Part shown: positions 42,494 through 55,295 of the stretch, in pieces
Numbering within the stretch: position 1 is the first letter of the stretch
Layout: each line of letters starts with the position of its first letter
Assembly (NCBI GenBank): GCA_024195585.1
Contig: SWBL01000234.1
Span: 19,229-83,228, forward strand
DNA length: 64,000 bases
Direction: 5' to 3'
Source: Aureobasidium sp. EXF-3400
Taxonomy: Eukaryota > Ascomycota > Dothideomycetes > Dothideales > Saccotheciaceae
Translations under genes and position numbers: made by a program
Notes under the pieces: model-generated
What the model saw: the letters and a program-made list of their open reading frames with translations, nothing else
What the model was told of the DNA's origin: nothing
Databases searched by the model: none

Positions 42494-45118
42494 TTAGATG
42501 ACAAGAGCTGCGGCTGCCAATGCAATGGCGTAACCAGACAGGCTCATGATGCTGGCAGCGCCAGTGTAGGTTGTGGGCGACATTGGGTTGACTGAGCCAG
42601 TTCCCTGGGGAGTGACTGGCGATGCAGCAGTGCCATTGCCATAAGGACCGGCAGCGCTGTTTGCAGATGCGGCAGATGCCGCAGGTGCTGCAGGGGCAGG
42701 AGCAGGTCGTGAGTAGCTGCCGTCGAAAGACGAGCCATCCTCAGGGCAGTTCCAGTACTGAGCACTGTAGCCACCAGGCTTGCCAGCAGTCACACTGGTA
42801 AGAGCAGTGAAAGCACCCCATTGAGGGAACTCGCTCTCGTTAGCTGCAGGAGTAATGGGAGCTGAAACAACGTTGAGCGAAAGATCGGGCACATCTGCGA
42901 CATTGACCTCTCCTCCCTCGTACTTGGCCACTTTCCATTGGAGGTTCTTGCGAAGATATGGCTCGACGTGGACAGGAAGCATACTTTGCAACTCTCCGCT
43001 CTCGTACTTTCCGAGAAGAGAGGTGGTCAAAGGAACAGTGCCGGTGATCTTGAGATCCATGTTTGCCATGTGGTTGTTATCGGATGGCATGTTCGAGAAG
43101 ACAGAGTAGGTACCAACAAGGTTGCGCGAGAGTTGCAGCTCCTCAGTGGAGTTGGTCGAAACGTTGCCCAGGAAAACATAAACAGCGTATGATCCGTTCA
43201 TGGCGAACTTCTGCGATACAATGTTGCAGATGTATTCATGGTGGTAGTCATCGGTACCGTTTGCGCTGACAGTGGTGTTGAGATACGGTCCGCTGGTGGT
43301 GTTGTCACGCTTCCACCAAGGGCTCCAAATATGGATAGGGCCATTCTTCAAGATGTTAAGAGGTTGCCATGCAGGTTGCCAAGCAGGCTGTCTGGTAGAT
43401 CCTCTGACGGGTGCAGAAGGTGCTTTGGGAGCCGCAGGAGTTTCAGGGGCCGAAGGAGCTGCAGGTGCCTTGGAAATTGAAGAAGCTGCAGCCGCTTTAG
43501 AAGTTGAGGCAGCTGAGGGAGCTGAAGAAGCCGCGGGGGCTGCTGAACTAGCAGAACTGCCTGAGATTCCGACGTTGACATTTGCAATTACATCAGCGGA
43601 AACAGCATTCTTTCCGTACAGCATGTTGATTGCTGAACGAACGCTAGAAGCAGAAGCGCCGTTCTGAAGCTCAGGGTAAGTGTAACCAAAAGTAGTCATG
43701 TCGCGAACACTGGTCGAGGTCCAGTTAGTGCCGGCCGTGTCCTTGAAGAAAGGAGTAAGGGCTGAGTTATCATCGTTGACAGTTCCAGCGGGGTATGTGA
43801 ATGTGCTTCCGACTGCTGCGAGAGGCTCAACATATGTGTCAGTGTGGAGAGTCTGCCACAATGCAAAACTGCGATCGACCATCCTAGATGATATTAGTTT
43901 TCGTCGTGCTGAGAGTAACTAGTCTAGTACTTACACATGGTGCAACCAGAACACGGGATCAAACGCAGCGTAGTCGAGGTAGGTCATATGTCCATTGTTA
44001 CCAACGCTTGAATGGATAGCATCGTGAATTGACTCAAGACTGTCGGCGTTCGTAGAGCTAGAAGAGATCCAAGCCGAGTCACCGAACTGACTGAAGTTGT
44101 TGTAGTTGGTGTAGAGGTTGTATAGACGATCACGGTAGTTCGATTGACTGTTGGCGAAAATGTTGTTGAGCAGGTTGTTTTGACTGCTTGCAGAGGCGTC
44201 CCACGAGGTGGGGTATCTCTTGGTAACATCCCAAGATGCAAACTATTTGAGAGTCAGAATTTGCCGTTAGTATGACAGGGAACGATTCTTACAGGATTGT
44301 AGACCATGTCAGAGACCGAGACAGGATGGAAATCATAACGGAAGAGAGGGTTGGGAATAGTCTGCACTCCAGTGGGTGTGGTGACGGTAGCCCATTGGTC
44401 GCTTAGAAGAGTAGGGAATGCCTTGCAGCTAGAGCAGGGTATCGCAGCCCAGTCCCAGTATGGGAAACGCCAATTTTGAGCTGCGGCAACATACTTGTCT
44501 CTGGTCGCACCAGCGGGGAAAGACTGCGCGGCTTGTTGAACATGCTTATAAAGCTCTTGCTGCAGACACAACATGATCAGCAGGGGATTCGTATGTCTGT
44601 GATACGATTACTAACCTCGATCAGGGCCAGGTAAGGTCTGTGCCATGGTAGGAACAGGTTAGAAGTGTGAGTGCAGTAACCACCACCAAATCCAGGAGCG
44701 GTGCCGATATCGTCCCAAGGAACGTAAGGTCTTCCGTGAATACCTAGGAACAGATGAGTTAGGAACTGAAATCAAAGGGTCTGGCCGAAATATACATACC
44801 GGCAATCTGATAGTAGGAAAGAGGGTCTGACTGGTCCATCTGCATGAAGCTGCGAAGACCAAGAAGGAAGACATTGAACATGTCGGGATACTGTTGCTGC
44901 ATGGTGCGGAGTTCCATTCTAACCTGGATGCCGTTTCCAGTGACTCCAGTAACAGGGATCTTGCCTGTCGATTGACGAGTCTCAAGACGCTCAGCGTTCA
45001 TGAGGTCGCCATCGGTGTTGATAAGATTACCCTCGACATCAGGCTGCATAGAGGCAGCGACATGCTGGAGGGCTGATGAGCCCAATAGTGCTGCACCAAT
45101 GACTCCTTGAAAACGCAT
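42494..45118 (-). CDS. Secreted tyrosinase with GPI-like C-terminus
   Basis: Five exons, 45118-44800, 44743-44616, 44559-44293, 44242-43935 and 43883-42494, join to 803 residues. A signal peptide ([20 protein letters not shown]) opens the protein. The type-3 copper centre is complete: CuA ligands His109 (GIHGRPY), His132 with the thioether-type Cys130 (YCTHTSNLF) and His141 ([11 protein letters not shown]); CuB ligands His311 and His315 (IHDAIH) and His339/340 ([20 protein letters not shown]). Tyrosinases oxidise phenols to quinones, in melanin or secondary metabolism. After the catalytic part come an Ala/Ser/Pro-rich linker (43400-43560), a further beta-rich domain of about 230 residues ([20 protein letters not shown] onward), and a tail ending [16 protein letters not shown], which looks like a GPI-attachment signal. 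The split codon at LHHV joins GT from exon 4 to G from exon 5. Confidence 0.92.
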
Positions 45119-47480
45119 ATCGGATTGTTATAAAACGAGTGTGGTGTAAGGAAGAGAGTGGAATGCCGAAGCAAAAGTAGCTATGCACCTTCTTGAATCG
45201 TGTCAAGAAGCGTGTTTGCTCAGGGATGACCGTGAAACAATGTCAAAGAGGTTCTGCGACTGGAGTTGTTTGACCTTTCAAGGCCAGTCGAGCTTGAATT
45301 AGAAATATTAATAAAAGATGGTGGCTGGTTCAAACGAGAGTATGCAAGGGAATGGAGACGGCAAACAAGGGAAACTGCAGCGGAAGGGTCGCTCCTGTCA
45401 ATTGAGAAGCAGAAGGAGCAGAGGAGGGCTATAAGTATGTATAGCAGTAGTAGCAGATTTCACATTGAGATGGTGGTGGAGATCAAAAAGTGGCTGACTT
45501 GCCGGAATGGATGATCTCCGATCATGATAGCGTCTTCAAGACTACCGCCAGGCACGCAGAGAGCACGGTGCGTATACGGACGCTGAGCATGCGGGAGCCA
45601 TGATTCTCAGTAAATTCGTACACATTACACACGGGAAGCATGACTAGGCAGGTCTGATTGTGAGACGGTGGTCGCAGAGTTAGCCCTTAGGCTGGACCAC
45701 TCGTTCATCATGCATCTTAGGCAAGGTGAATGCCGAAAGCAGATCGGCTAGTGTGACCGAAGCCCAGGGGTCACTGTACCTGAGACGCGATATGATACAA
45801 ATGTAGCTAGTGCTTGGAAAATTGTTGTTTGGATGATGAGCAGAGGGAAGAAGAGACGCGGGTGTCCTCCGCTTGCTTGCATTGCACGAAAGCCAAGCTT
45901 GTGCCGCACCTTCCCAAGCAGCGAAGCCTTTTCTGGGACCTCATTTCGCTTCGCTGTTTCGGGGCTTTCTATCTCATGGTTGCTGTGTCGCACGAGGAAA
46001 GCTTCTCGAAAGAGGACGTTTGAGACACTTAACATTGTGAATCTTGCTGATTTGAGAACACGAGAGATGAGTAGACCATCTGACCTGATGGCATGCGTCT
46101 ATTTTGCTGTAACCCTTGCACACACGATTCCGGATACAGAATCTCTCTCTGCCCTTCGTACCCTGATCTACAAGGATGCTTTTGGGAATGAGCCAGCTCG
46201 GCTCTCGCTTGAGTTTGACTTTTGAGGCTGTCATGCCATAAATATACACGGGGGAATGCGTAGCTGTCTGTGCTGTTGAGTCGTTGTTTCGCACATCTCT
46301 GTCGTCCCTGAATGTTTCCTCTTGACTTCCGGCCGGCATACAAACAACTGCATCCTTCCACGAACACCGAGCGAGACTTTTCTCGTGCGAAGCGCCAGGC
46401 GCAGTGAAAACTGCCGACATATCCACCCTGGCATAGCTACAACAGAACGATCGACAAGACTGCTTTGAGCAGGCCGCTTATCCATCACACAAGGCCCATG
46501 TGGTGATACAAATGGTCAGGCCATGTGTGGGATGCAAGGCATCCTCCTTACATGGGTCTCGTTGTCGTGAACAATAGACCCGCTCTTCCAAAACCGCGGC
46601 CAAAGCAGAGCTTGATGGATAGCCCGGTGCAACAAGACAAGATCCCACGAACCAAGAACGGGCCACCTGGCACAAGAACGAGCGCAAAGCATGGTTATGC
46701 AAGGAGGTCATGCTGCTCGTCGATACAACATCGTGGCTATATTCGTGAAGCCAGTCGAGCTCGCACTGTACAGCTTTGCACATGCCACAGTGGACAGCAG
46801 AGCGTGATATCGCGGGCATAGGTGAGCACAGTACTCGTATCCTCGGTCTGCTTCACGCCCGTCACTTTCACACTCCCTCTTGCAGCGACGTGAGCTGTCA
46901 AAATGCATGATTGTTTTTGAGAATAGAGACTTCGCCAGTGAGCCAGAATTACAGACTCGCGATGCATGTCGATGGTGTTCTCTTCTTCAATGTTTCGCGT
47001 CAGCGAAAGCATCAATGAAAAAAAAAAGTGATAACAAGAAGTATTGTTTGTTTCCAAAAATTCCTTGACGATCGTGAGACCATCAAGAGCAGTCAGTTGA
47101 TAGTTTTCAACTAGCAAAAACACGATCTCGGACGAATCCTCACTGATACGCGTCATGCCCGTGCACTTGGATAACCAGAGGAAGATGGAGCGCGAGGGAG
47201 AGCGAGGTTTTGTAGCTGCGCGACGGGTGCGTTGATTATGTAAGCAGAAGTTAGGATCTTGGCATCCAAGTGACTGTGGAGCGTGTTGGCCTGTCGCGTT
47301 CCAGCGCAACCAAGAATTCATGTGAACGAGGCCTCAAAGTCCATCAGAACGGCATTGCACTAATTTGGGTCAAAGACGTATACGGAGTCGTCTTCGAACA
47401 CAGAGCCTGTTCACCTGCGCTCTACGCTTTCTATTTTCAAGTCATAATCGAGATCGTCCGGCGCATCGACGCGTTGCGCA
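45119..47480. other. Intergenic region between tyrosinase and SSR4, no supported gene
   Basis: About 2.4 kb holding the promoters of two divergent genes and a large middle. Frames up to 194 codons exist on both strands but overlap and lack motifs or splice-linked partners. I see no transposon remnant, tRNA or clear repeat. Confidence 0.45.
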
Positions 47481-49626
47481 ATGCAAGCCAGTATGGCAGA
47501 CCCCAGCTTCGGAGTGCCTGCACAACTTGTCAGTCCATGTGCTTTTCTATCCTAAGCGTCTTTCACACTGACATGTGCTGGATAGTTGCCCCATGTGCAT
47601 CTCATCTCGGGCCATAAATACCCCTTCTCTCCGCAGCTCAGCATCGATGGCGCATACACCTACCTCTTCGATGCCCCCAAGGTTGTCAAGCAGGTTGCGC
47701 CCATGTCATGGCAGTACATCTCTGCTCCACAGGACGGCACTGTCTTCTTGACCTGGATCGGCGGCCGCATGCAGAATCAGTTCCCCACTGATGGCTATGT
47801 CTGGGTTGACCCCGAACAGCGTTACACTCAGGACTTTGGAGGCTACGTGTGTCGCATATACTTCTTGAACCAAGTCGCAACTCACTAACACTCGTCAGAC
47901 ATTGGAGATCGCCTTCCACAACAGTGGTTACCGCCCTGGAGTCGATAGTGTGACCAGCCACTCTCGCAGACGATACCGCTTCATGTCCAAGAACCCCAGC
48001 GTTCACGCTCTCCCTCCCGACCCAAGTCTCTGGCTCGTCCACTACAGCCAAGCCGATCCTCAAAATTGTTTCCCCACAGCTCAGTTACCTCTGTCGCATC
48101 AATCGCGCCAGCAAATAGCCGAACGTCAATGGATCGAGTCTCAAGGTCGCTTGGATCGCCAGGACTTCATGCTGCACGACCGCGAAAAATGGCCTCAGCT
48201 CAGTATGCCTGGTCGTGCTGCTGTACCTGGTGTGCCTGGGTATAACCAGAGCATGTATCAGCAAAGCCCTATGGCTCACATTGGTAACCCTCGCTTTTCC
48301 GGCAATTTTTACCATCAAGCTCAACAAGGACCGGCGGGCCCTTCGCCTGCTAAACGCGCGCGACAACACCCACCTGCCCATGTCCCTGCATCGGCCGCTG
48401 CTCTGATGGCTCAGGACACCAGCATTGAGGATGAGGAGAATGTTCTCCTCGGAGACTTGCTTGACCATCTGACCCAGCGCGATATCAGTCTAACCCGCTA
48501 CATGCAACACCATGATTGGATGGATGAGGTCTACTCGTCGCCTTTTGCTACTGGTCAAATCGTCCCTATGGATCTTGGTTTCGGCCTGATGGGCGAGCTG
48601 GCTGGACTTACCGAAGGCTTGCTTGATACCCCTAACTCAGCACTGGAAAAGGCTGAGCCCAAGTCAAAGGACACGCCAGCTGCATACAAGAAAGTCACAT
48701 CCGAGCAATTGCAGGAGTTTGAGAAGCGCATCCAGGCGCACAAAGAGAAGGAGCAGAATGAGATTGCACGTATGAAGGAGGAACATGCCAGGAGAATGGA
48801 CAGTCTACGCAAGAGCAAAAGTCTGGTTAAGGCCGAGAAGAAGTTGAGAAACGCTTCCTGGAAACCTTCAAGCTCGGGCAACGAGTTCTGGAGACTAGAA
48901 AAGACAAACGACCAGGACGCCAACCAGATCGTCGAGCAGGTGGAAGAACTGCTGGGTGGATCTATTCAAGCACAAAAAGAGGCTACCATGATCAGTGAAG
49001 GAGGATACCGCAAGGAAGAGAAGAAAACACCGCCTGCTGATGCTGATATGACTGGAACGCAGTTGGATGGCGCAAGCCTCGACGCTGCCCAATCTCTGCA
49101 ATCTGCTTCAGGTGCTCCTGCCGAATCCGCTCCACAGACCGAACAACCGCAACTGCCAATTCAAGGCATGCCTGCCGTTCCTCAAGCAACTCAACAACCT
49201 TCACAACCCGCCGTCCCTAGCGTGCCCGACACCAACATGGAGAACATGGAAACAATGGACACAGGCAACTTCTCACTACCAGACGACATGGAGCTCGATA
49301 CGGGCCACTTCAACTTCGACACACCCAAGACCGATGTTCAAACCCCAGGCACGTCAAACTGGCCAGGCCAACAGGCGCCAACTCAACCACAACCACAACA
49401 GACTGCCAACCCGCAACCAGATGCTACCAACCCGACAAGTGGTGGCGACCTCTACGGTGCCGGTGGGGATGCAAACTTTGGCGACTTTGACGCAGGAGAT
49501 GGCCTAATCGATTTTGAGGGTGGCGCGGGCGGGGACATTGATTTCAGTATGGACAACTCGGCGTTCGGTGATGCTTTCCATGGCACCGAGACACATGGAG
49601 ATGAAGGTGCTGGTGAGGGACAATAG
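47481..49626 (+). CDS. SWI/SNF and RSC complex subunit Ssr4 (DUF1750 family)
   Basis: Three exons, 47481-47528, 47586-47846 and 47899-49626, give 678 residues (an alternative in-frame ATG at 47493 removes four). The N-terminal domain matches the Ssr4/DUF1750 pattern: LPHVHLISGHKYPFSPQLS, APMSWQYISAPQDGTVFLTW, QNQFPTDGYVWVDPEQRYTQ, then, across the second intron, GGYTLEIAFHNSGYRPG and SRRRYRFMSKNPSVHALPPD. Ssr4 is a fungal subunit of the SWI/SNF and RSC chromatin remodellers in fission yeast. The middle contains a predicted helical region with many Lys/Glu (SEQLQEFEKRIQAHKEKEQN, about residues 370-440), and the C-terminal 200 residues are Gln/Pro/Asp-rich and disordered. The nuclear role is inferred from the family. 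I have no firm symbol for this species. Confidence 0.85.
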
Positions 49627-50504
49627 AACAAGAACCCGCTAGAAGTGCCCTGGTTCGATTCGAAAGACTGGCCTGACCCGGATTATATAAGATTCTGTGC
49701 TTGCAGGCATCGTTCAGTGATTCAATAAAGCCACCTGATTACGTCCACTTTCATACCTCGATTGTAGTTGACCCTTGTGACTTGAACTCGAGACCAACAT
49801 CCGAAACCAACATCAGCTTGCGAACGGTCAGACATAAACTCATTGAGACACCATTATTGGGGTTTCGCGCTTATTGAGACATGATTCGGTGCAATCTCTT
49901 TAGATCTGCCTGACCATCTGATGATTCTCAGAAAAGTCAACCTGTGGGTACAGTAATCAAACAGGAGGAACGCAGGAAAAAGAGTTGCGCGACTTTCGAT
50001 AATAAGAACACAGATGGCTACAAATAGATCAACACGTTAGATTCATAAGAAAATACAAAGTTCGCAACAAGTATCATTTGAGTAAGAACTTGCAGTAGGA
50101 AACAGGCCGACACAAGTCATAACAAGACATATAATGATAGCGTACATATAGCGATCATGATCTAGGATGCGATCAAGATTATACAGCTTCGAAAATTGGC
50201 ATGGATAGGTAGCATGGCAAGATAAGAATGATAGCGGAGCGAGGAAGATTATGAACGTTGAGTCAGGAAGAGGTGCCTCATACTGGAAGATCGATTTAGG
50301 ATACCAAGTATTCGTGGATACGAATCAACAACCAAAAAGGGAAACTGATTGCAATAAAGACCAGTGCCGACCACGATATGCAGCATGAGAAGGGACCCGT
50401 TATGATCTTTCTCTCTGCAAGAAAGCAAAAATAATAACGATTCTATATCAAGCGCGAAAGAAGTGGTGTCGAAGAGTATCACAGGACGGAGCAAAAAAGA
50501 AGAT
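49627..50504. other. Intergenic 3' of SSR4
   Basis: About 880 bases, AT-rich in its second half. No gene was seen. T-run on the reverse strand at 50498-50493 serves the adjacent tRNA-type gene. Confidence 0.4.
50493..50498 (-). terminator. Pol III T6 terminator of the tRNA-type gene
   Basis: Six T on the reverse strand, seven bases beyond the discriminator base of the gene at 50648-50505. A run of this length is a normal fungal Pol III stop. Confidence 0.7.
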
Positions 50505-50648
50505 CACCGTAGGCAGGAATCGAACCTGCGACCTCCCGATCCTTGAGAGAGTATTAGGGGTTTAGGTAGGCGGGTTTAGGGACTTAGGTAAGCGAATTAG
50601 GAGTTTAGGTTACAGGATCGGGTGTGCTGACCACTGCACCACCACGGC
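50505..50648 (-). tRNA. Intron-bearing tRNA-type gene, isotype unresolved
   Basis: Reverse strand: 5' GCCGTGG pairs with 3' CTACGGT (two G-T pairs) and the discriminator is G. The A box reads TGGTGCAGTGG, the D arm GTGC/GCAC, the B box GGTTCGATTCC in a GCAGG/CCTGC T-arm. The anticodon helix is CCCGA/TCGGG, and a long insert lies between its strands, so the gene is about 144 nt with an intron near 70. By standard numbering the loop would be TCCTG..., giving CTG (Gln) with an unusual C at position 33; an extended CCCGATC/GATCGGG helix instead exposes CTGTA, as in Tyr. The intron is made of TTAGG-like units (on the + strand TTAGGGG, TTTAGG, TTTAGGG, CTTAGG, TTAGGAG). A Pol III terminator follows. 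Confidence 0.6.
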
Positions 50649-52758
50649 TTTTTTTTGGGTTACCAGGGGAGGAGAATACTTTGAATATAAAGGTTCGAGG
50701 TCACAGAGAGTGGCGATGGCGAGCTCGTAGCAGGACGCAGCCTGCAGTCAAAGTTTAAATAGCTTACGAGGGGAAGCAGCTGATGCTTCAGTCGGTCTCA
50801 CCTGGTGATGATCAAATGGTGTGCGTTGCAGGCACCATCTGCTGTGGAAAGATATACGACCTTGAGGAATCCGGTCAAACCTTAGTCGCCCCTTTATGTC
50901 GCATACCGACGAAGCCACAGATGGAAATACTTGCTTTGCAGTTTGCTGAGGGCTCGACAAGGTAGGCGTCTCATCCAAAGCAATCTCGAGTTTTGTCTAT
51001 CATATGGTCGTTTACGACTAGAGGTGCGACTTCGCCGGAGTCAGGGGTAACGCTTTGCCAATAGTCGACCTGCTTGATATTGAGAGCCAGATTGATCGCT
51101 CGGGCAAAATCGAAGACGATATATGAGTCAGGACAGTAGCGATATGTATGGGTTCCGAGTGAAACAAGGAGAGGACTTCCAAGGGACGCTTAAAGGCAGT
51201 CAGAGTCGGGCTCGAACCCGCGATCTTTGGCATGTATTGTAAAGAAAAGCACGGTCCGAGACGTCCAGTATCTCGAACGACCAGCAACTCGACACCCTAA
51301 ACAGCATCGCAAGAGTAAGAAAGGTGTATATCTCCAAAAGAAGAAGTCCAGGAGGTTCATTCAGCAAAAAACTGATACACAGAAAACCCCTCCCCAGCGC
51401 TTTCAGATCACGGGTTTGGTCCGCGTCTTACTGGGTGCGGCGTAGCACGTGGCGAGGTAATTTTTTTGGTGAGCTTCCCAACCACTACACCAAAGGCGTC
51501 CCCTTGGCGACCAAACGACGGTAGAGTTGCCGGCTGACAGATCCCCAAAATTGGTCGTATATAATGGTTGACTGCACAACGCGAGCTCAGACTCTCTGGC
51601 ACTCTCAACCACAACCGAGACCATTACAAAATACTCAAAGAATGTTGACAAGCTACATCAGGTATATCGGTATGTTCGTAATGTGGTCGTCGAGTTTTAA
51701 GTGATCGTTGCGTGGGTTCCAGTGCAGGCGTCGCGATTCAGGGGTACCAGAGAGAGCAGCACAGGAATTTTGTCAACTGCTCCTGAATGGCGAGTCATTG
51801 CAACACATGCTCAAGGAATATGCAAAGTCCTCCGACAGATTGTGTTCTAGTCGACTGCAGCCTTAGGGTGTCGTGTTCACACTCTCTTTTGGTATGCCGA
51901 GCCTTAACATCAACACCGAGGGGTAAGGCGGCAGGGGTGTTGGACTTGCAGTTCAGTAGGTTGATCCGATTGGGCATGTCGGCCAGGAGTCTCTAAGCAG
52001 TGCCGACAGTGTAATTTGCGTCAAACTGCCGATGGTAGCTTGAATCTGTCCTTTGGCAGTGTTGGGGCATGCTTAGCCGCATCGTCTTCTGAACGTAGAC
52101 TCAGAAGGCTCGAGTGAATAGTGCTTATGTCGTATGATTCTTCGCGAAAGTCATCTGTGTTGATGCAATACTATGTCCAGATATGCAAACAGCTTTCGAG
52201 CGATAAGTGTTACCTCCTGGTGATCAGAGGACGATGGATAGAGTCAACAAACCGTTCATTCATCTGAGGCAAGATTGAGAAAGATCCATCGTAACAAGGA
52301 GTGAAATGGAGAAAGTGACGCGTTAGTGGTTTTGATTGATAGATCAGGAAAGAACCACTCACTTTCGACTCAACCAGCAATGTCATTTGTCCCAGCCATC
52401 TTGCTCACCTTCACTTCCTCTGAGTGCCTCATAGCTCGGCCAAATCAGCCTCATTTCAGCAATTGGTAAGTTGGCCCAATTGGGAAACCACACGTATTGC
52501 GATAAAACTCCAGAAGTCCTTGGTTCGATCCTCGGATGTAGCGGAACCTTTGAGTTCTGTTCTCTCTTGTCAGAGGTAGAATACTCTGCTCGCAGAAGGA
52601 GTTTTCCCAAGCTGCTACAGCGGCTTGGTTTTTTTGCCTGTCTTTGTGTATGTGACTCTCCAACTCTATCACGCATGTTAGTAGACTTTGTTTTTGACAA
52701 GCACGTGAACGAAAAAGCAAAGACTGTTTTTGATGTACAAAATCTCGTATTTTTGATA
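50649..52758. other. Intergenic, no supported gene; scattered B-box-like motifs
   Basis: About 2.1 kb. B-box-like GGTTCGA sequences occur near 51205-51225 (reverse strand, GGGTTCGAGCCC) and 52531-52545 (forward strand, GGTTCGATCC), but neither can be folded into a full tRNA. Open frames up to about 112 codons overlap and look random. Confidence 0.45.
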
Positions 52759-54556
52759 TCAACTGCCTTTGACCTTTACTGAGACCCAATTCTTAGGCTT
52801 GACAAGCCATTCAAGGCCAGTAAGGTCGCTGGTATCAAGTTCTCGAGCGACCTCCCAGGCGCTTCTGATGCAGTCATTGACACCGACGCCCCTGACCCAG
52901 TTGCCAGCAACTCGCAGACGGCCAGAGTAACGCATTGAGAGCTCGTCGTGGAACCTCTTTACTCGGTCCTCAAAGCCTACAGTGTATTGAGGGATACAGT
53001 TGTAGTTGAGATTGACCGAGTGTGCAGCAGGTTTTTCTGTGATACCAAGGTGCCTTCCGACGACAGATTCTGCCATCTGAAGACCTTCCCCCTTGGTAGG
53101 ATAAGATGACCATCCATTCCAGAAGTGACCTCCCAACATGACTGTGAGCTTGGTTCCACGATTTGATACAGTGTCTTGCATTGGACCAACAAAGTCCTTG
53201 TCGCCTGGTGTTGAAGCAGAGTAAGCAGTGTCAAATGTGACACCAAGTGCACGCTCTGGGTTCTGATCGATGGGTATGTCAAGAGGAATCAAGTATCCGA
53301 AGCCAGGAGGGTTGAGGTTTGGAGTGCGGTAATATAGGTTCACAGTCATGACCGTTGGTGTTGGACAGACAGGCAAGTTCAGGAAGTCGCGATTCATGGA
53401 GGTGGCGACCCTCGATGTCGTGTCCGGCGACAGGGTAGAGATGACATGGGTGTGTTTGTGTTTTGAGAGTGATTGTTTCGTCGAACTCCTGGCTTCAAGC
53501 TCCACGTTATGCTCGGTGTTTTTAATGTCGGTAATCTCTTGATCTAGTTGGAAAGTCACGTTTGATTGTTGCTTGAGTGTCTCCTCCAACTTGTCGACCA
53601 GCTGTTGGAGGCCATGACGGAAGGTGAAGACGTTTGATCTTCGGAAATTCTTGCGAAAGTCGGAACTGAATGGATATGGTTGCTTCATGGCGTTGATGAA
53701 GTCGACCTCCTTTGCAGGAATTTTGGCTCCTTCAGCCATGTTATGGACCAAACCGGCAAGAACACTGCCGTGTTCTTCTTCAAGTCTCCAGATGCTAGGG
53801 AACAAGCTTTTCATGCTGAGTTGGTAGATGTCACCTGCGTAGATGCCATGAACAACGGCTGACATGACTTGGTCAACCAGCCTTCGACCGATACGTCGAA
53901 CAAAGAAGTCACCAACAGACTCATCAGTCACACTGGGATCTCTAGCAGAGACGGAGGGCTCGAGCAAGACACGAGAAACAATGCCTTTGAAGGCTGGCTC
54001 GGAGGTGAGGGCATAGATCAAGGCACTCGCGTTGGCTACAAAGCCTTTCTGAGGGTCGGGCGCGGGGACACGAACAATATGATCGGGATAGTAGATGTAG
54101 CGATTGGTTGCAGCAGGAGCAGTCTTCAGGGTAAAGATGGTGTCGTCCTCAAGACCGAGTTGATTGACTAGGCGGGCGGTGAGAGCACCATTGCCAGCGG
54201 GTCGGAGCGTTCTTGGGCCCTTCTCGAAGAGGATATGTCCATCATCTATTTCCACCTTTTCTGTATGCAACCAGCCTCCTAGTCGTGGCGAGCTTTCGTA
54301 GATGGTGACTTTGCGATTGGGATTCGATTGAGCAAGATAATGTGCGGTAGCGAGACCAGTGATACCTCCACCTAGGACAGCAACATCGTTCGGTTCAGCC
54401 GGCAAACTATAACACCTACATGACAGAGTGAGCTCTTGCGCTCTGCACAATCGCATTGAATTGCCCTCACCTTGTTGCCGCGAGTCCGGAAGGAGCTATC
54501 GAGCGACACGAAGCCGCTCTGGCAATTCTGTTCAACCCATGGCGCCTGTTCAGCAT
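52759..54556 (-). CDS. HEM14: Protoporphyrinogen oxidase, mitochondrial
   Basis: Two exons, 54556-54471 and 54415-52759 (a short GT-AG intron of 55 nt), give 580 residues. The enzyme oxidises protoporphyrinogen IX to protoporphyrin IX with FAD, the penultimate step of heme synthesis, at the mitochondrial inner membrane. The first 30 residues (MLNRRHGLNRIARAASCRSI) are Arg/Ser/Ala-rich like a mitochondrial targeting signal. The FAD-binding dinucleotide motif is VAVLGGGITGLATAHYL (residues 40-56), followed by the GLY-rich RLGGWLHTEK and EKGPRTLRPAGNGA, typical of this family. The C-terminal part ends with a second FAD contact region (LRVAGNWVRGVGVNDCIRSA). Length is near that of fungal Hem14 (yeast 539). 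The start was chosen because the intron joins AG|G and gives RCYSLPAEPND. Confidence 0.95.
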
Positions 54557-55295
54557 TTCTCAATCGCTATCTCGTCCTACCAACAGGACCTGACTGTAAC
54601 CAAAAGGCACAGAGAAATTGATGTGACTGACGGTTATTGACTCCGATGTGGTCTGAGTCTCAAGAAGCACGAGCCAATCATCCCATCGTCATCTCAGCCC
54701 CACGTCGACCACACCACTTTGCCGACCCTCGTCTCCTTCTCCGTAATCTCCACTCATTGATGCCATGGAGCTACCAGTATTACAGAAACAGCACATAGGG
54801 AAAATGTTTCTTCCTCTCATCTCTTCATCTCCTTGTAAGTATCTCGGTCATGTCCGACGTATACTTGGCCAACTCACAAAGCCCGACACGGCTTCAACGT
54901 CCGACGCATTGAGATTGGCCTGTTGGCGTGCTAAATCACACATAGAGTTGTGTGTATCTCACGGCTAGTATACGCATGTATAACCACTTGCTCTTTATGC
55001 TAGTGGCGTTACTAAGTAGGTCAAAGATGGCTTCTGGATTAGCATGTTTCGCGGCTCATCCCTGTGCACCGTTGGATCTGAGACTTCGAATTGTCCAGCC
55101 AGGAGTAAAACGTTGCAATCGTCCAGGCACACACGAGCTGAACAACTGGAGAGATACAACGGTTTCGTTGCCATCCTTAAAGGGTAAAAGTGAAAAACGA
55201 GTCCATGTCCGCTTTACCTTTTGTTGATTTACTCGCGCCTCCAAGTCCTACAGGACTATCATTCGACGAACGTGCCGTCGTCTTGAGAAGACACC
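54557..55295. promoter_or_regulatory. Divergent intergenic region, HEM14 / Ser-Thr-rich gene
   Basis: About 740 bases between the two start codons. Overlapping frames of 60-90 codons have no motifs. No consensus element was recognised. Confidence 0.35.

Noticed and set aside
46737..47321. Reverse frame of 194 codons upstream of SSR4
   Set aside because: No motif, overlaps many other frames, composition not protein-like.
51180..51300. Possible reverse-strand tRNA with B box GGGTTCGAGCCC
   Set aside because: No matching acceptor stem or convincing D arm; kept only as a B-box-like note.
52470..52560. Possible forward tRNA around GGTTCGATCC
   Set aside because: Acceptor strands do not pair; the T-arm alone is not enough.
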